64,000 nucleotides of DNA from Variovorax sp. CF079 (GTDB lineage: Bacteria > Pseudomonadota > Gammaproteobacteria > Burkholderiales > Burkholderiaceae_C): the NCBI RefSeq assembly GCF_900101545.1, contig NZ_FMZU01000016.1, positions 62,001 through 126,000 on the forward strand, written 5' to 3'. Shown here in pieces: positions 53,380 through 63,467 of the stretch; within the stretch, counting starts at the first letter, position 1, and the number at the start of each line of letters is the position of its first letter. The notes beneath the pieces are model-generated. The model searched no databases. It was not told the DNA's origin and saw only the letters and a program-made list of their open reading frames with translations. Position numbers and translations under genes: made by a program.

Positions 53380-53997
53380 TCAGTGATTGGCGGAGGGCGA
53401 GGGTGCCATCAGCTTGTCGGTCACCGCGATCGCCATCGCCGACAGCAGGAAGGTGATGTGGATCGCGGTCTGCGCGATCAGCACCCGGTCGGTGTAGTTG
53501 TCGGCGTTGATGAAGGTCTTGAGCAGGTGGATCGAGCTGATGCCGATGATCGCGGTGGCCAGCTTGACCTTCAGCACCGAGGCGTTCACATGGCTCAGCC
53601 ACTCGGGCTGGTCGCGATGGCCTTCGAGGTTCATGCGGCTCACGAAGGTCTCGTAGCCGCCGACGATCACCATGATCAGCAGGTTGGAGATCATGACTAC
53701 GTCGATCAGCGCCAGCACCACCAGCATGATCACGGTTTCGTTGAGCGTCGTGATCGGCGCGGCGGTCTTGTACCCGATGCTGGTGATGAGCAGTTGCAGC
53801 GCATCCTGGCTGCCGAACGCGGCCTCGACCAGGTGGAAGAGTTCGACCAGGAAGTGCAGCACGTACACGCCCTGTGCGACGATCAGGCCCAGGTACAGCG
53901 GCAGCTGCAGCCAGCGGCTGGCGAAGATCAGGTTGGGCAGCGGGCGCAGGGGCGAGACCTTGCCGCTGTTCGAGGTGGTGGGGTCGAGGGTGGACAT
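53380..53997 (-). CDS. UPF0114 (YqhA-like) membrane protein
   Basis: A 205-residue integral membrane protein. Four hydrophobic segments lie at about residues 30-52, 85-108, 141-160 and 170-190. ASRWLQLPLYLGLIVAQGVY and IDVVMISNLLIMVIVGGYETFVS are characteristic of the UPF0114 family, whose members form channel-like oligomers of uncertain role. Start at 53997. It is divergent from acs, with 149 bp between. Confidence 0.88.
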   Translation of the reverse strand: MSTLDPTTSNSGKVSPLRPLPNLIFASRWLQLPLYLGLIVAQGVYVLHFLVELFHLVEAAFGSQDALQLLITSIGYKTAAPITTLNETVIMLVVLALIDVVMISNLLIMVIVGGYETFVSRMNLEGHRDQPEWLSHVNASVLKVKLATAIIGISSIHLLKTFINADNYTDRVLIAQTAIHITFLLSAMAIAVTDKLMAPSPSANH

Positions 53998-54146
53998 CGG
54001 GTCGTTGTGGGCGGGAAACGCGCGATTCTAGGGTGTGCGCGAGCGCCCCGGTGTCACGCTCCTGTCGTTAACATGGAGCGTCAGTCATCCGTAAGTGCGG
54101 CCGCCGACATTAACGCCGGTCAATTGACAGGTACAGGAGACGAAAA

Positions 54147-56144
<1,998 letters not shown>

Positions 56145-56146
56145 CG

Positions 56147-56224
56147 GCCCCCACGCTCCGTCACTGCGTGTACTCGCTGCCCCCCGAGGGGGCCGCAGGC
56201 CGCCTTGGGGCGGCCCGGCGCCGG
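56147..56224. repeat. GC-rich intergenic repeat of the Comamonadaceae type
   Basis: Just after acs lies a block with nested hairpins: CCCCC-CGA-GGGGG (56180-56192) and GGCCGCC-TTGG-GGCGGCC (56199-56216). Blocks of this composition, starting with a CACGCTCC-TCACTGCGTG arm, are common between genes in this family. It may act as a terminator for acs. Confidence 0.6.
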
Positions 56225-56311
56225 CCTGGGAATTCGCAGCCGCGCCCCTGTCCGACAGGGCATTGGCGCCGGATGCGTTACAACAGCCCATCGATTGTTG
56301 AGGAGACATCC

Positions 56312-56836
56312 ATGGGATTGAGAACAGGCGTGCTGCTGGTGGTCGTGCTGCTGATCGCGGCGCTCGCGGCCTTGAACTGGGGCCTGCTCGTCACGCCCAC
56401 CGCCATGTCGGTCGGCTTCATGCAGATCACGGCGCCCTTCGGGTTGATCATGCTGGGCCTCACGGTGCTTCTGAGCATCTTCTTCGTGGCCTACATCGTC
56501 TACCTGCAGACCACGGTGCTGCTCGAAACGCGGCGCCACACGAAGGAAATGCAGGCCCAGCGCAGCCTGGCCGACCGGGCCGAGGCTTCTCGTTTCACCG
56601 AGCTGCGCAGTTTCCTCGAGACCCAGGAGAACGTCCACATGGCGCGCAACGCCGAGCGGCATGCGGCGCTGCTGGCGCGCGTGGAGCAGCTGGAGACGAT
56701 GATCAAGCTGCGCTCCGACCGGACCGACAACACGCTGGCAGCCCACATCGGCCAGCTCGAAGATCGCGTCGACCGCCGGCCGGCGACGGCGACGGTGGCG
56801 TCTTCGCCGCCCGTGGGCATGCCACCGCCGGTCTGA
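56312..56836 (+). CDS. LapA-like membrane protein with coiled-coil tail
   Basis: A 174-residue protein. Two membrane helices (about residues 5-24 and 42-68) are separated by a short loop, followed by a cytoplasmic helical region rich in Arg, Glu and Ala (RRHTKEMQAQRSLADRAEASRF and on, about 76-150). This resembles the LapA/YciS domain involved in LPS assembly control, but is longer. The Pro-rich C-terminus is probably disordered. The start at 56312 follows AGGAGA. The exact function is not known. Confidence 0.72.
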   Translation: MGLRTGVLLVVVLLIAALAALNWGLLVTPTAMSVGFMQITAPFGLIMLGLTVLLSIFFVAYIVYLQTTVLLETRRHTKEMQAQRSLADRAEASRFTELRSFLETQENVHMARNAERHAALLARVEQLETMIKLRSDRTDNTLAAHIGQLEDRVDRRPATATVASSPPVGMPPPV

Positions 56837-56844
56837 GGCCCGCG

Positions 56845-57150
56845 CTACTTCGTCAACAGGATCCAGGCCGCCAGCTTTTTCGCGTCCGCTTCGCTGACCT
56901 GGTTGTTGGCCGGCATCGGCACCTGTCCCCAGACGCCCGATCCGCCCTTGATGATCTTGCCGGCGAGCATGTCGGCCGCGCCCTTGTTGTCCTTGTACTT
57001 GGCCGCGACTTCCTTGAACGAAGGGCCGAGGATCTTGCGTTCGACCGCGTGGCAGCTCATGCAGTTCTTCGAGGTGGCCAGGGCCAGGTCGGCAAGGGCG
57101 GGTGCGGCGGAAGCCAGGCCCAGGGCGGCCAGCAGAAGCGCTCTTTTCAT
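56845..57150 (-). CDS. Class I c-type cytochrome (cytochrome c551/c552-like)
   Basis: A 101-residue periplasmic electron carrier. Signal peptide residues 1-20 (ALA-D). The haem-binding motif is CMSCH (Cys30, Cys33, His34). The axial Met lies in VPMPAN near residue 79. Length after processing is about 80 residues, as in cytochrome c551/c552. The start at 57150 begins the signal peptide; an upstream in-frame ATG (57213) was rejected. It is convergent with the LapA-like gene, 8 bp between stops. Its redox partners are not in the window. Confidence 0.9.
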   Translation of the reverse strand: MKRALLLAALGLASAAPALADLALATSKNCMSCHAVERKILGPSFKEVAAKYKDNKGAADMLAGKIIKGGSGVWGQVPMPANNQVSEADAKKLAAWILLTK

Positions 57151-57255
57151 GAAGTCCTTGTCGCGTGGGTGCGTTAAAGTCGATCCAACGCGATTGTAGG
57201 TAGCGCGGTGCACGGTCCGCCGCGATGCGGGCCTGGAAAACCGGAGGGATTCTCT

Positions 57256-57519
57256 ATGTGGTTTCTGTTGCTGGGCCTTCTTGGCGTGGCCCTCAAATAC
57301 TTCGAAGTCGGCTTCGTGGCCCAGTGGGACTGGTGGATCGTGCTCATCCCCTTCGCGCTGGCCGCGGCCTGGTGGGCCTGGGCCGACTGGTCAGGCTACA
57401 CCAAGCGCAAGGTGGTCGAACGCGAAAACGCGCGCCGGCAGGACCGCATCGACCGGCAGCGCAGCAATCTGGGCCTTCTGACCAGCCGTTCCAACCGCCG
57501 CCGCCGCGGCGGACGCTAG
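57256..57519 (+). CDS. Small Trp-rich membrane protein (TIGR04438-like)
   Basis: An 87-residue protein. The hydrophobic N-terminal half has seven Trp residues (MWFLLLGLLG ... WDWWIVLIPFALAAAWWAWADW) with one or two membrane helices. A very basic tail follows (KRKVVERENARRQDR ... NRRRRGGR). This matches the small Trp-rich proteins of Burkholderiales. The function is unknown. A GGAGGG site precedes the ATG. The frame is short but the composition is unlikely by chance. Confidence 0.78.
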   Translation: MWFLLLGLLGVALKYFEVGFVAQWDWWIVLIPFALAAAWWAWADWSGYTKRKVVERENARRQDRIDRQRSNLGLLTSRSNRRRRGGR

Positions 57520-57589
57520 AGCCCGGCACAGCGTCGTCGGCCTGGGCTTTGTCGTGTTCGGCGCCAGCGCGTGGGTGTTGGCGGGGTGA

Positions 57590-59284
57590 TCAGTACTTGT
57601 CGAGCACCGCACCCGAGCTCGCGCTCGATGCATTGAACGCGAACTTGGCCTGCACGCCGCGCGTGTAGCGCGGGACAGGGGCCTTCCATCCTTCCCGGCG
57701 CTTCGCGAGTTCGGCGTCGGACACGTTGAGTTCGAGCTTGAGCTGGTGCGCGTCGATGGTGATCGAGTCGCCCTCGTTGACGAAGGCGATGGTGCCGCCG
57801 GCCGCGGCCTCGGGCGCCACGTGGCCGACCACCATGCCCCAGGTGCCGCCCGAGAAGCGGCCGTCCGTGATGAGGCCCACGCTTTCGCCGAGGCCGGCGC
57901 CGATCAACGCGCCGGTGGGCGCCAGCATCTCCGGCATGCCGGGGCCGCCCTTGGGGCCGAGGTAGCGCAGCACCATCACGTCGCCGGCCTTGATTTTGCC
58001 GTCGAGGATGGCCTGGAGCGCCGACTGCTCGTCGTCGAACACGCGCGCCGGGCCGGTGATGACAGGGTTCTTGAGGCCGGTGATCTTGGCCACCGCGCCC
58101 TCGGGCGAGAGGTTGCCCTTGAGGATGGCCAGGTGGCCCTCGGCGTACATCGGATTCGTGATCGGGCGGATCACGTCTTGGTCGGCACGCGGCTGGTCGG
58201 GCACGTCCTTCAGCACCTCGGCGATGGTCTGGCCGGTGATCGTGATGCAGTCGCCGTGCAGCAAACCCGCGTTCAGCAGGATCTTCATCACCTGCGGGAT
58301 GCCGCCGGCCTGGTGCAGGTCGACCGCGAGGTACTTGCCGCTGGGCTTGAGGTCGCACAGCACCGGCACCTTCTTGCGGATGCGCTCGAAGTCGTCGATC
58401 GACCATTCCACGCCCGCCGCGTGCGCGATGGCGAGGAAGTGCAGCACCGCGTTGGTGGAGCCGCCGGTGGCCATGATCACGGCCACCGCGTTCTCGATCG
58501 CCTTCTTGGTCACGATGTCGCGCGGCTTGATGTCCTTCTTGATGGCCTCGATCAGCACCTTGGCCGATTCCTTGGCCGAGTTGGCCTTCTCGTCGTGCGG
58601 GTTGGCCATGGTCGAGGAGTAGGGCAGCGAGATGCCGAGCGCCTCGAAGGCCGAACTCATGGTGTTGGCCGTGTACATGCCGCCGCAGGAGCCGGTGCCG
58701 GGGATCGCGCGCTTCTCGATTTCCTTCAGGTCCTCGTCGCTCATGTTGCCGGCGGCGTTCTGGCCGACCGCCTCGAACACGCTCACGATGTTGAGGTCCT
58801 GGCCCTTGTAGCGGCCCGGCAGGATGGTGCCGCCGTAGACATAGATCGCCGGCACGTTGGCGCGCAGCATGCCCATCAGGCCGCCGGGCATGTTCTTGTC
58901 GCAACCGCCGACCACCAGCACGCCGTCCATCCACTGGCCGCCGACGCAGGTCTCGATGCAGTCGGAGATGACCTCGCGGCTCACCAGCGAGTACTTCATG
59001 CCTTCGGTGCCCATGGCCATGCCGTCGGAAATGGTCGGCGTGCCGAAGACCTGCGCGTTGCCGCCGGCTTCCTCGATGCCGGCGATCGCGGCGTCGGCCA
59101 GCTTCTGCAGGCCCGAGTTGCACGGCGTGATGGTGCTGTGGCCGTTGGCCACGCCGACCATCGGCTTCTTGAAATCGCCTTCCTCGTAGCCCATCGCGTA
59201 GAACATCGAGCGGTTGGGCGCGCGCGACTTGCCTTCGGTGATGTTGGCGCTGCGGGCGTTGATCTTGATCGTCTGGGTGGCCAT
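57590..59284 (-). CDS. ilvD: Dihydroxy-acid dehydratase
   Basis: A 564-residue Fe-S enzyme of isoleucine and valine synthesis, converting 2,3-dihydroxy-acids to 2-keto acids. Cluster ligands are visible in TPCNSGL, VVGGCDKNMPGG and GTGSCGGMYTANTM. The C-terminal GRFSGGTWGMVVGHVAPEA contains the conserved active-site region. Length is standard. It is divergent from a LysR gene with 95 bp between starts, a layout that suggests control of ilvD by that regulator, though the LysR ligand is unknown. Confidence 0.95.
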   Translation of the reverse strand: MATQTIKINARSANITEGKSRAPNRSMFYAMGYEEGDFKKPMVGVANGHSTITPCNSGLQKLADAAIAGIEEAGGNAQVFGTPTISDGMAMGTEGMKYSLVSREVISDCIETCVGGQWMDGVLVVGGCDKNMPGGLMGMLRANVPAIYVYGGTILPGRYKGQDLNIVSVFEAVGQNAAGNMSDEDLKEIEKRAIPGTGSCGGMYTANTMSSAFEALGISLPYSSTMANPHDEKANSAKESAKVLIEAIKKDIKPRDIVTKKAIENAVAVIMATGGSTNAVLHFLAIAHAAGVEWSIDDFERIRKKVPVLCDLKPSGKYLAVDLHQAGGIPQVMKILLNAGLLHGDCITITGQTIAEVLKDVPDQPRADQDVIRPITNPMYAEGHLAILKGNLSPEGAVAKITGLKNPVITGPARVFDDEQSALQAILDGKIKAGDVMVLRYLGPKGGPGMPEMLAPTGALIGAGLGESVGLITDGRFSGGTWGMVVGHVAPEAAAGGTIAFVNEGDSITIDAHQLKLELNVSDAELAKRREGWKAPVPRYTRGVQAKFAFNASSASSGAVLDKY

Positions 59285-59366
59285 GGTGTCTCTGGTCTTG
59301 AATCGGGGGAAGGCAAGTATCGGACGATTGACTGATTGGTTCCAATCCGAATTTCAAGCCCGATTG

Positions 59367-59381
59367 ATATGCTTGGCATAT
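59367..59381 (+). promoter_or_regulatory. Inverted repeat at the LysR start, candidate autoregulatory site
   Basis: ATATGC (59367-59372) and GCATAT (59376-59381) with a 3-base spacer form a perfect inverted repeat ending in the LysR start codon at 59380. It is in the ilvD-LysR divergent region and could be a LysR-type box (T-N-A symmetry), used for autorepression. Confidence 0.45.
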
Positions 59382-60330
59382 GAAAGAAGCCTGGATCGAC
59401 CTACGCGCCTGGCGCCAGTTCCTCGCGGTGGCCGAGGAGCTGCATTTCGGCCGCGCCGCCGCGCGCCTGCACATGACGCAGCCGCCCGTCACGCAGGCCA
59501 TCGCGCAGCTCGAAAAAACGCTGAGCGTGCGGCTGTTCGACCGCACCCGGCGCCGGGTCGCGCTCACGCCCGCCGGCGAGGCGCTCTTGCCCGAGGTGCG
59601 CGAGCTGCTGGCGCGCGCGCAGGCGCTGCCGGTGCGGGCGAAGGCGGCGGCGGCCGGTGAAGTGGGGCGCGTGCGGCTCGCCTTCGTCTCGACCATCGGG
59701 TTCGAGCGGCTGCCGGCCTGGGTGCGCGAATTCCGCGTGAGCTGCCCCGAGGTCGCGCTGGAACTGGTCGAGGCCACCGGCGACGTGCAGCTCGAAGCCT
59801 TCGCCCGCGGCGAGATCGATGCCGGCCTGATGCTGCATTCGCCCGGTTTCGCGCCGCCCGGCCTGGAGCGGCTCGCGGTGTCCGAGGAGCCGCTGGTGCT
59901 GGCGCTGCCGGCGAAGCATCCCCTGGCCCGGATGCCGAAGCTGCCGCTGGCCGAGGTGCTGGCCGAGCCGCTGGTGATCTTTCCGCGCCGCATCGTGCCC
60001 TCGCTGCACGACGCGATCTTCGGGCTCTACCACGCGGCCGGCCTGGCGCCGCGGGTTGCGCAGGAAGCGATCCAGATGCAGACCATCGTGAACCTGGTGT
60101 GGGGCGGACTCGGCGTGGCCTGGGTGCCGGAGAGCGTGACGCAGTTCCGGCGCGCCGGCGTGGTCTACCGCGCTGCGACCGAGTTCGCGCCCACTGGACG
60201 GCGAAAGACCGCCGTCTTGCCCGGCTGCGAGACCAGCCTGGTCTGGCCCGGCCACACCGACAACCCGGCGCTCGCCCGCTTCGTGCGATTCGTCCAGGAG
60301 CAGGGACTGTCACATCCGTGGGCACAATAG
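59380..60330 (+). CDS. LysR-family transcriptional regulator
   Basis: A 316-residue regulator. The winged helix-turn-helix covers residues 8-67 (FLAVAEELHFGRAAARLHMTQPPVTQAIAQLEKTLSVRLFDR), with a linker helix to about 90 and a periplasmic-binding-protein-like effector domain to the end. The E-L-H-F-G-R-A-A-A-R-L-H-M-T-Q-P form is typical of BenM/CatR-like subgroups that respond to aromatic or carboxylic acids. It is divergent from ilvD and only 4 bp upstream of lgt. Confidence 0.9.
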   Translation: MKEAWIDLRAWRQFLAVAEELHFGRAAARLHMTQPPVTQAIAQLEKTLSVRLFDRTRRRVALTPAGEALLPEVRELLARAQALPVRAKAAAAGEVGRVRLAFVSTIGFERLPAWVREFRVSCPEVALELVEATGDVQLEAFARGEIDAGLMLHSPGFAPPGLERLAVSEEPLVLALPAKHPLARMPKLPLAEVLAEPLVIFPRRIVPSLHDAIFGLYHAAGLAPRVAQEAIQMQTIVNLVWGGLGVAWVPESVTQFRRAGVVYRAATEFAPTGRRKTAVLPGCETSLVWPGHTDNPALARFVRFVQEQGLSHPWAQ

Positions 60331-60334
60331 GCCG

Positions 60335-61165
60335 ATGCTCACGTACCCGCAGATCAATCCCGTCGCCCTGCAGCTCGGGCCGATCGCCATCCATTGGTAT
60401 GGCCTGACCTATCTGGCCGCCTTCGCGCTGTTCTACTTCCTCGGTACGCGCCGGCTGCGGCACGAGCCCTTCCGTTCCATCACCGGACCGGGCGCCTGGA
60501 CCCGCAAGGACCTGGAGGACATCCTCTTCCTCGGCGTCATGGGCGTGATCGTCGGCGGCCGGCTCGGCTATTGCCTGTTCTACAAGCCCGGCTACTACCT
60601 CACGCACCCGCTGGAGATCTTCTTCGTCTGGCAGGGCGGCATGAGCTTCCACGGCGGGCTGCTCGGCGTGATCGCCTCGATGCTGTGGTTCGCACGTTCG
60701 CGTGCGCGGCCGTACTGGCAGGTGATGGATTTCGTGGCGCCCTGCGTGCCTACCGGGCTGGCGGCCGGGCGGGTGGGCAATTTCATCAACGGCGAGCTGT
60801 GGGGGCGCTTCAGCAGCCCCGACCTCCCATGGGGCATGGTGTTTCCGCAGAGCGGATCGATGCTGCCGCGCCACCCCTCGCAGGTCTACCAGTTCCTGCT
60901 CGAAGGCCTGCTGCTGTTCGCGATCCTCTGGCTCTATGCACGCAAGGAACGGCGCGAGCGGCGCGTGTCGGCGGTGTTCCTGATCGGCTACGGGCTGATG
61001 CGCTTCATCGCCGAATACTTCCGCGAGCCCGACGACTTCCTGGGCCTCCTGGCGCTCAACATGAGCATGGGGCAGTGGCTTTGCGTGCCGATGATCGTGT
61101 TCGGCATCTGGCTCTATGCCAGTGCACCCGCGGCGCGCTCAGCCGCAGCAGTGGCACGCGGCTGA
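60335..61165 (+). CDS. lgt: Prolipoprotein diacylglyceryl transferase
   Basis: A 276-residue inner-membrane enzyme that attaches diacylglycerol to the lipobox Cys of prolipoproteins. It has about seven membrane helices. Signatures are GGRLGYCLFYKP, WQGGMSFHGGLLG and the diagnostic GRVGNFINGELWGR, with HPSQVYQFLLEG following. The start at 60335 is 4 bp after the LysR stop. It would process the lipoproteins of both RND systems in this window. Confidence 0.96.
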   Translation: MLTYPQINPVALQLGPIAIHWYGLTYLAAFALFYFLGTRRLRHEPFRSITGPGAWTRKDLEDILFLGVMGVIVGGRLGYCLFYKPGYYLTHPLEIFFVWQGGMSFHGGLLGVIASMLWFARSRARPYWQVMDFVAPCVPTGLAAGRVGNFINGELWGRFSSPDLPWGMVFPQSGSMLPRHPSQVYQFLLEGLLLFAILWLYARKERRERRVSAVFLIGYGLMRFIAEYFREPDDFLGLLALNMSMGQWLCVPMIVFGIWLYASAPAARSAAAVARG

Positions 61166-61232
61166 GCGCGCCGCGGGCGCCAGGGTATCTCCGGAGGCAG
61201 GGATGCTTTGCCTTCTTGCGTCCGAGTTCTCA

Positions 61233-61248
61233 TAATTACGCGTAATTA
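61233..61248 (+). promoter_or_regulatory. Perfect 16-bp palindrome, candidate GntR operator
   Basis: TAATTACGCGTAATTA is its own reverse complement. It lies 39 bp before the GntR regulator gene of the malonate-type cluster. GntR/FadR-type proteins bind short palindromes of this kind, so autoregulation is likely. Confidence 0.65.
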
Positions 61249-61287
61249 CCGAAAATCACCGACGAAGCTCCCGATCTTTCATCCGCC

Positions 61288-61956
61288 ATGCGCCTGGTCC
61301 ACAACTCGCTGCACCACGAAGTCGCCGCCACGCTGCGTGAGGAGATCTTCGCCGGCACGCTGGCGCCGGGCGGCTTCGTCGACGAGGCGGCAGTGTGCGA
61401 GCGGCTTGCGATCTCGCGCACGCCGCTGCGCGAGGCGCTCAAGGTGCTGACGGCCGAGGGCCTGCTGCGGCACGAGCCGCGGCGCGGCTGCTTCGTGGCC
61501 GAGGTCACGCAGCGCGACCTGGACGACATCTTTCCCGTCATCGCGCTGCTCGAAGGGCGCTGCGCCTGGCAGGCGGCGCGCAACGCCAGCGATGCCGAGC
61601 TGCTGGCACTCGAAACCATGCACGACAAGCTCGCGAAGCACGCACGCGCCAAGCGCATCAACGAGTACTACGCGACCAATTTCGCGATCCACGAGGCGAT
61701 CATCATGCTGGCCGACAATCGCTGGCTGGCGCAGGTGATCGGCGATCTGCGCAAGATCCTCAAGCTCGCGCGCCTGCAGCAACTGCATGCGCCGGGGCGA
61801 CTCGAACAGAGCCTGTCCGAACATCTCGCGGTGTTCGCCGCGCTGAAGGCGCGCGACAGCGACGGCGCCGAGGCCGCGATGCGCACCCACCTGAACCGCC
61901 AGCGCGAAGCCCTGCGGGCCATCGCGCTCCAACAGAAAGCGAAGCTGATCTCATGA
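61288..61956 (+). CDS. matR: GntR-family (FadR/FCD) regulator of the malonate-type cluster
   Basis: A 222-residue regulator. The N-terminal winged helix is residues 5-70 (LREEIFAGTLAPGGFVDEAAVCERLAISRTPLREALKVL). The C-terminal FCD ligand domain is about 80-215 and carries the metal- or ligand-binding His residues (NFAIHEAI, LSEHLAVF, MRTHLNRQ). Its stop overlaps the malonyl-CoA decarboxylase start (ATGA). In rhizobial mat operons a GntR regulator, MatR, controls malonate use; the same gene order supports the name here, which remains an inference. Confidence 0.85.
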   Translation: MRLVHNSLHHEVAATLREEIFAGTLAPGGFVDEAAVCERLAISRTPLREALKVLTAEGLLRHEPRRGCFVAEVTQRDLDDIFPVIALLEGRCAWQAARNASDAELLALETMHDKLAKHARAKRINEYYATNFAIHEAIIMLADNRWLAQVIGDLRKILKLARLQQLHAPGRLEQSLSEHLAVFAALKARDSDGAEAAMRTHLNRQREALRAIALQQKAKLIS

Positions 61957-63431
61957 ATGCCAGCGGCTGGATCACCCGCAGCGTCTCGCGCCTGCGTCCT
62001 GGCAGCGATGCCGCCGAAGTCAAGAAGCCCGCAGCGTCCGAAGCGAAGCCGAAGCCGGCGCCCAAGGTGGCCGCCACCGTCGGCCCGCGCCCGCTGGCCG
62101 AACGGCTGGAGGCCACGCTGCGCCGCCATGGCGAGGCGCTGGCGCCGCGTGCCTTGCGGCGCGCGCTCACCGAGTTGCAGGCGGTGGTCGACTCGAGCGT
62201 GAGCGAGGTGGAAGCAGGACGCCGCGCCCATGCGGTCGTGAAGTGGTACGCCGGGCGCGAGCTCGACGAGCGGCGCGACGTCTGGCTGCTCATGAGCGAA
62301 CGCTTCGCGCCCGATCTGCAGAAGGTCAGCAGCGCGCGCGACCGGCACGGGGCCGCGATGGGTACGCCCGACGAGGCCCAGGCCGAGGTGCACCTGCGCC
62401 GCGCGCTGGTCTCGCCGCGCGCGCGGCTGCTGCAGCGCTTCGCCATCGACCCCGACGGCATGCGCTTCCTGGTCGATCTGCGTGCCGAGCTGCTGCCGCA
62501 CCTGAAGGGCGACCGGCGCCTCCTGCCGCTCGATGCCGAGCTCGAGCACCTGTTCTCCACCTGGTTCGACGTCGCCTTTCTGGACCTGCGCCGCATCAGC
62601 TGGGATTCGCCGGCCTCGCTGATCGAGAAGCTGATCCAGTACGAGGCGGTGCACGACATCAAGAGCTGGGCCGACGTCAAGAACCGGCTCGACAGCGATC
62701 GCCGCTGCTACGGCTTCTTCCACCCGCGCCTGCCCAACACGCCGCTGATCTTCGTCGAGGTCGCGCTGGTCGACCACATCAGCGAAGGCATCGTGCCGCT
62801 GCTCGACGAAGCCGCCGCGCCGGTCAAGCACGACCGCGCGACGACTGCGATCTTCTATTCAATCAGCAACACCCAGAACGGCCTGCGCGGCGTGAGCTTC
62901 GGCGATTCGCTGATCAAGCGCGTGGTCGAGGAATTGCAAAAAGAGATGCCGCGCCTGAAGATCTTCGCGACGCTGTCGCCGGTCCCGGGCTTTCGCGGCT
63001 GGCTGGCGAAGAACGCGGGCTCCCTGCTGGAGCGGCTCGACGAGAAGCGCGCGACCGAGCTGGGCCGCGTGATCGGGTCCCTGCCGCCCACCGCCGAGCG
63101 CGTGCTGGCGGCGGCCGAGGAGGCGAGTGCGCTCGATGCCAAATCGCCGGTGCGCCAGCTGCTGATGAATGCCGCCGCCGAGTACCTCGGGCGGGCCACC
63201 GCCGAGGGCAAGCCGGTCGATCCTGTGGCGCGCTTCCACCTGGGCAACGGCGCGCGGGTGGAGCGGCTCAACTGGGCCGGCGATCCCTCGCCCAAGGGGC
63301 TGAAGCAATCCTACGGACTCATGGTCAACTACCTCTACGATCTGAAACGGCTCGACAAGCACCGCGCCCTGCTCGCACAGGGCAAGGTGGCGGTGTCGGG
63401 CGAGGTCGACGATCTTTTTCTCAAGGGCTGA
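61953..63431 (+). CDS. matA: Malonyl-CoA decarboxylase
   Basis: A 492-residue enzyme releasing CO2 from malonyl-CoA to give acetyl-CoA. The N-terminal helical domain (about 45-190) is followed by the acetyltransferase-like catalytic domain with CYGFFHPRLPNTPLIFVEVAL, ATTAIFYSISNTQNGLRGVSFG and NPVxRFHLGNGA-like VARFHLGNGARVERLNW. The residues that position the substrate Ser and His are in these blocks. The start overlaps the GntR stop. The first 45 residues are Pro/Lys/Ala-rich and probably flexible. Together with the next gene it suggests uptake and breakdown of malonate. Confidence 0.93.
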   Translation: MNASGWITRSVSRLRPGSDAAEVKKPAASEAKPKPAPKVAATVGPRPLAERLEATLRRHGEALAPRALRRALTELQAVVDSSVSEVEAGRRAHAVVKWYAGRELDERRDVWLLMSERFAPDLQKVSSARDRHGAAMGTPDEAQAEVHLRRALVSPRARLLQRFAIDPDGMRFLVDLRAELLPHLKGDRRLLPLDAELEHLFSTWFDVAFLDLRRISWDSPASLIEKLIQYEAVHDIKSWADVKNRLDSDRRCYGFFHPRLPNTPLIFVEVALVDHISEGIVPLLDEAAAPVKHDRATTAIFYSISNTQNGLRGVSFGDSLIKRVVEELQKEMPRLKIFATLSPVPGFRGWLAKNAGSLLERLDEKRATELGRVIGSLPPTAERVLAAAEEASALDAKSPVRQLLMNAAAEYLGRATAEGKPVDPVARFHLGNGARVERLNWAGDPSPKGLKQSYGLMVNYLYDLKRLDKHRALLAQGKVAVSGEVDDLFLKG

Positions 63432-63467
63432 GGCCCCCGACGGTTCATCACAAAAGGAGACAAGGCA

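Noticed and set aside
54119..54128. Palindrome GTCAATTGAC before acs
   Set aside because: At 10 bp with no nearby regulator gene it is too short to separate from chance.
57516..59993. 825-residue minus-strand frame overlapping ilvD and the LysR gene
   Set aside because: It is another frame over ilvD and antisense to LysR, with biased low-complexity composition and no ribosome-binding site.
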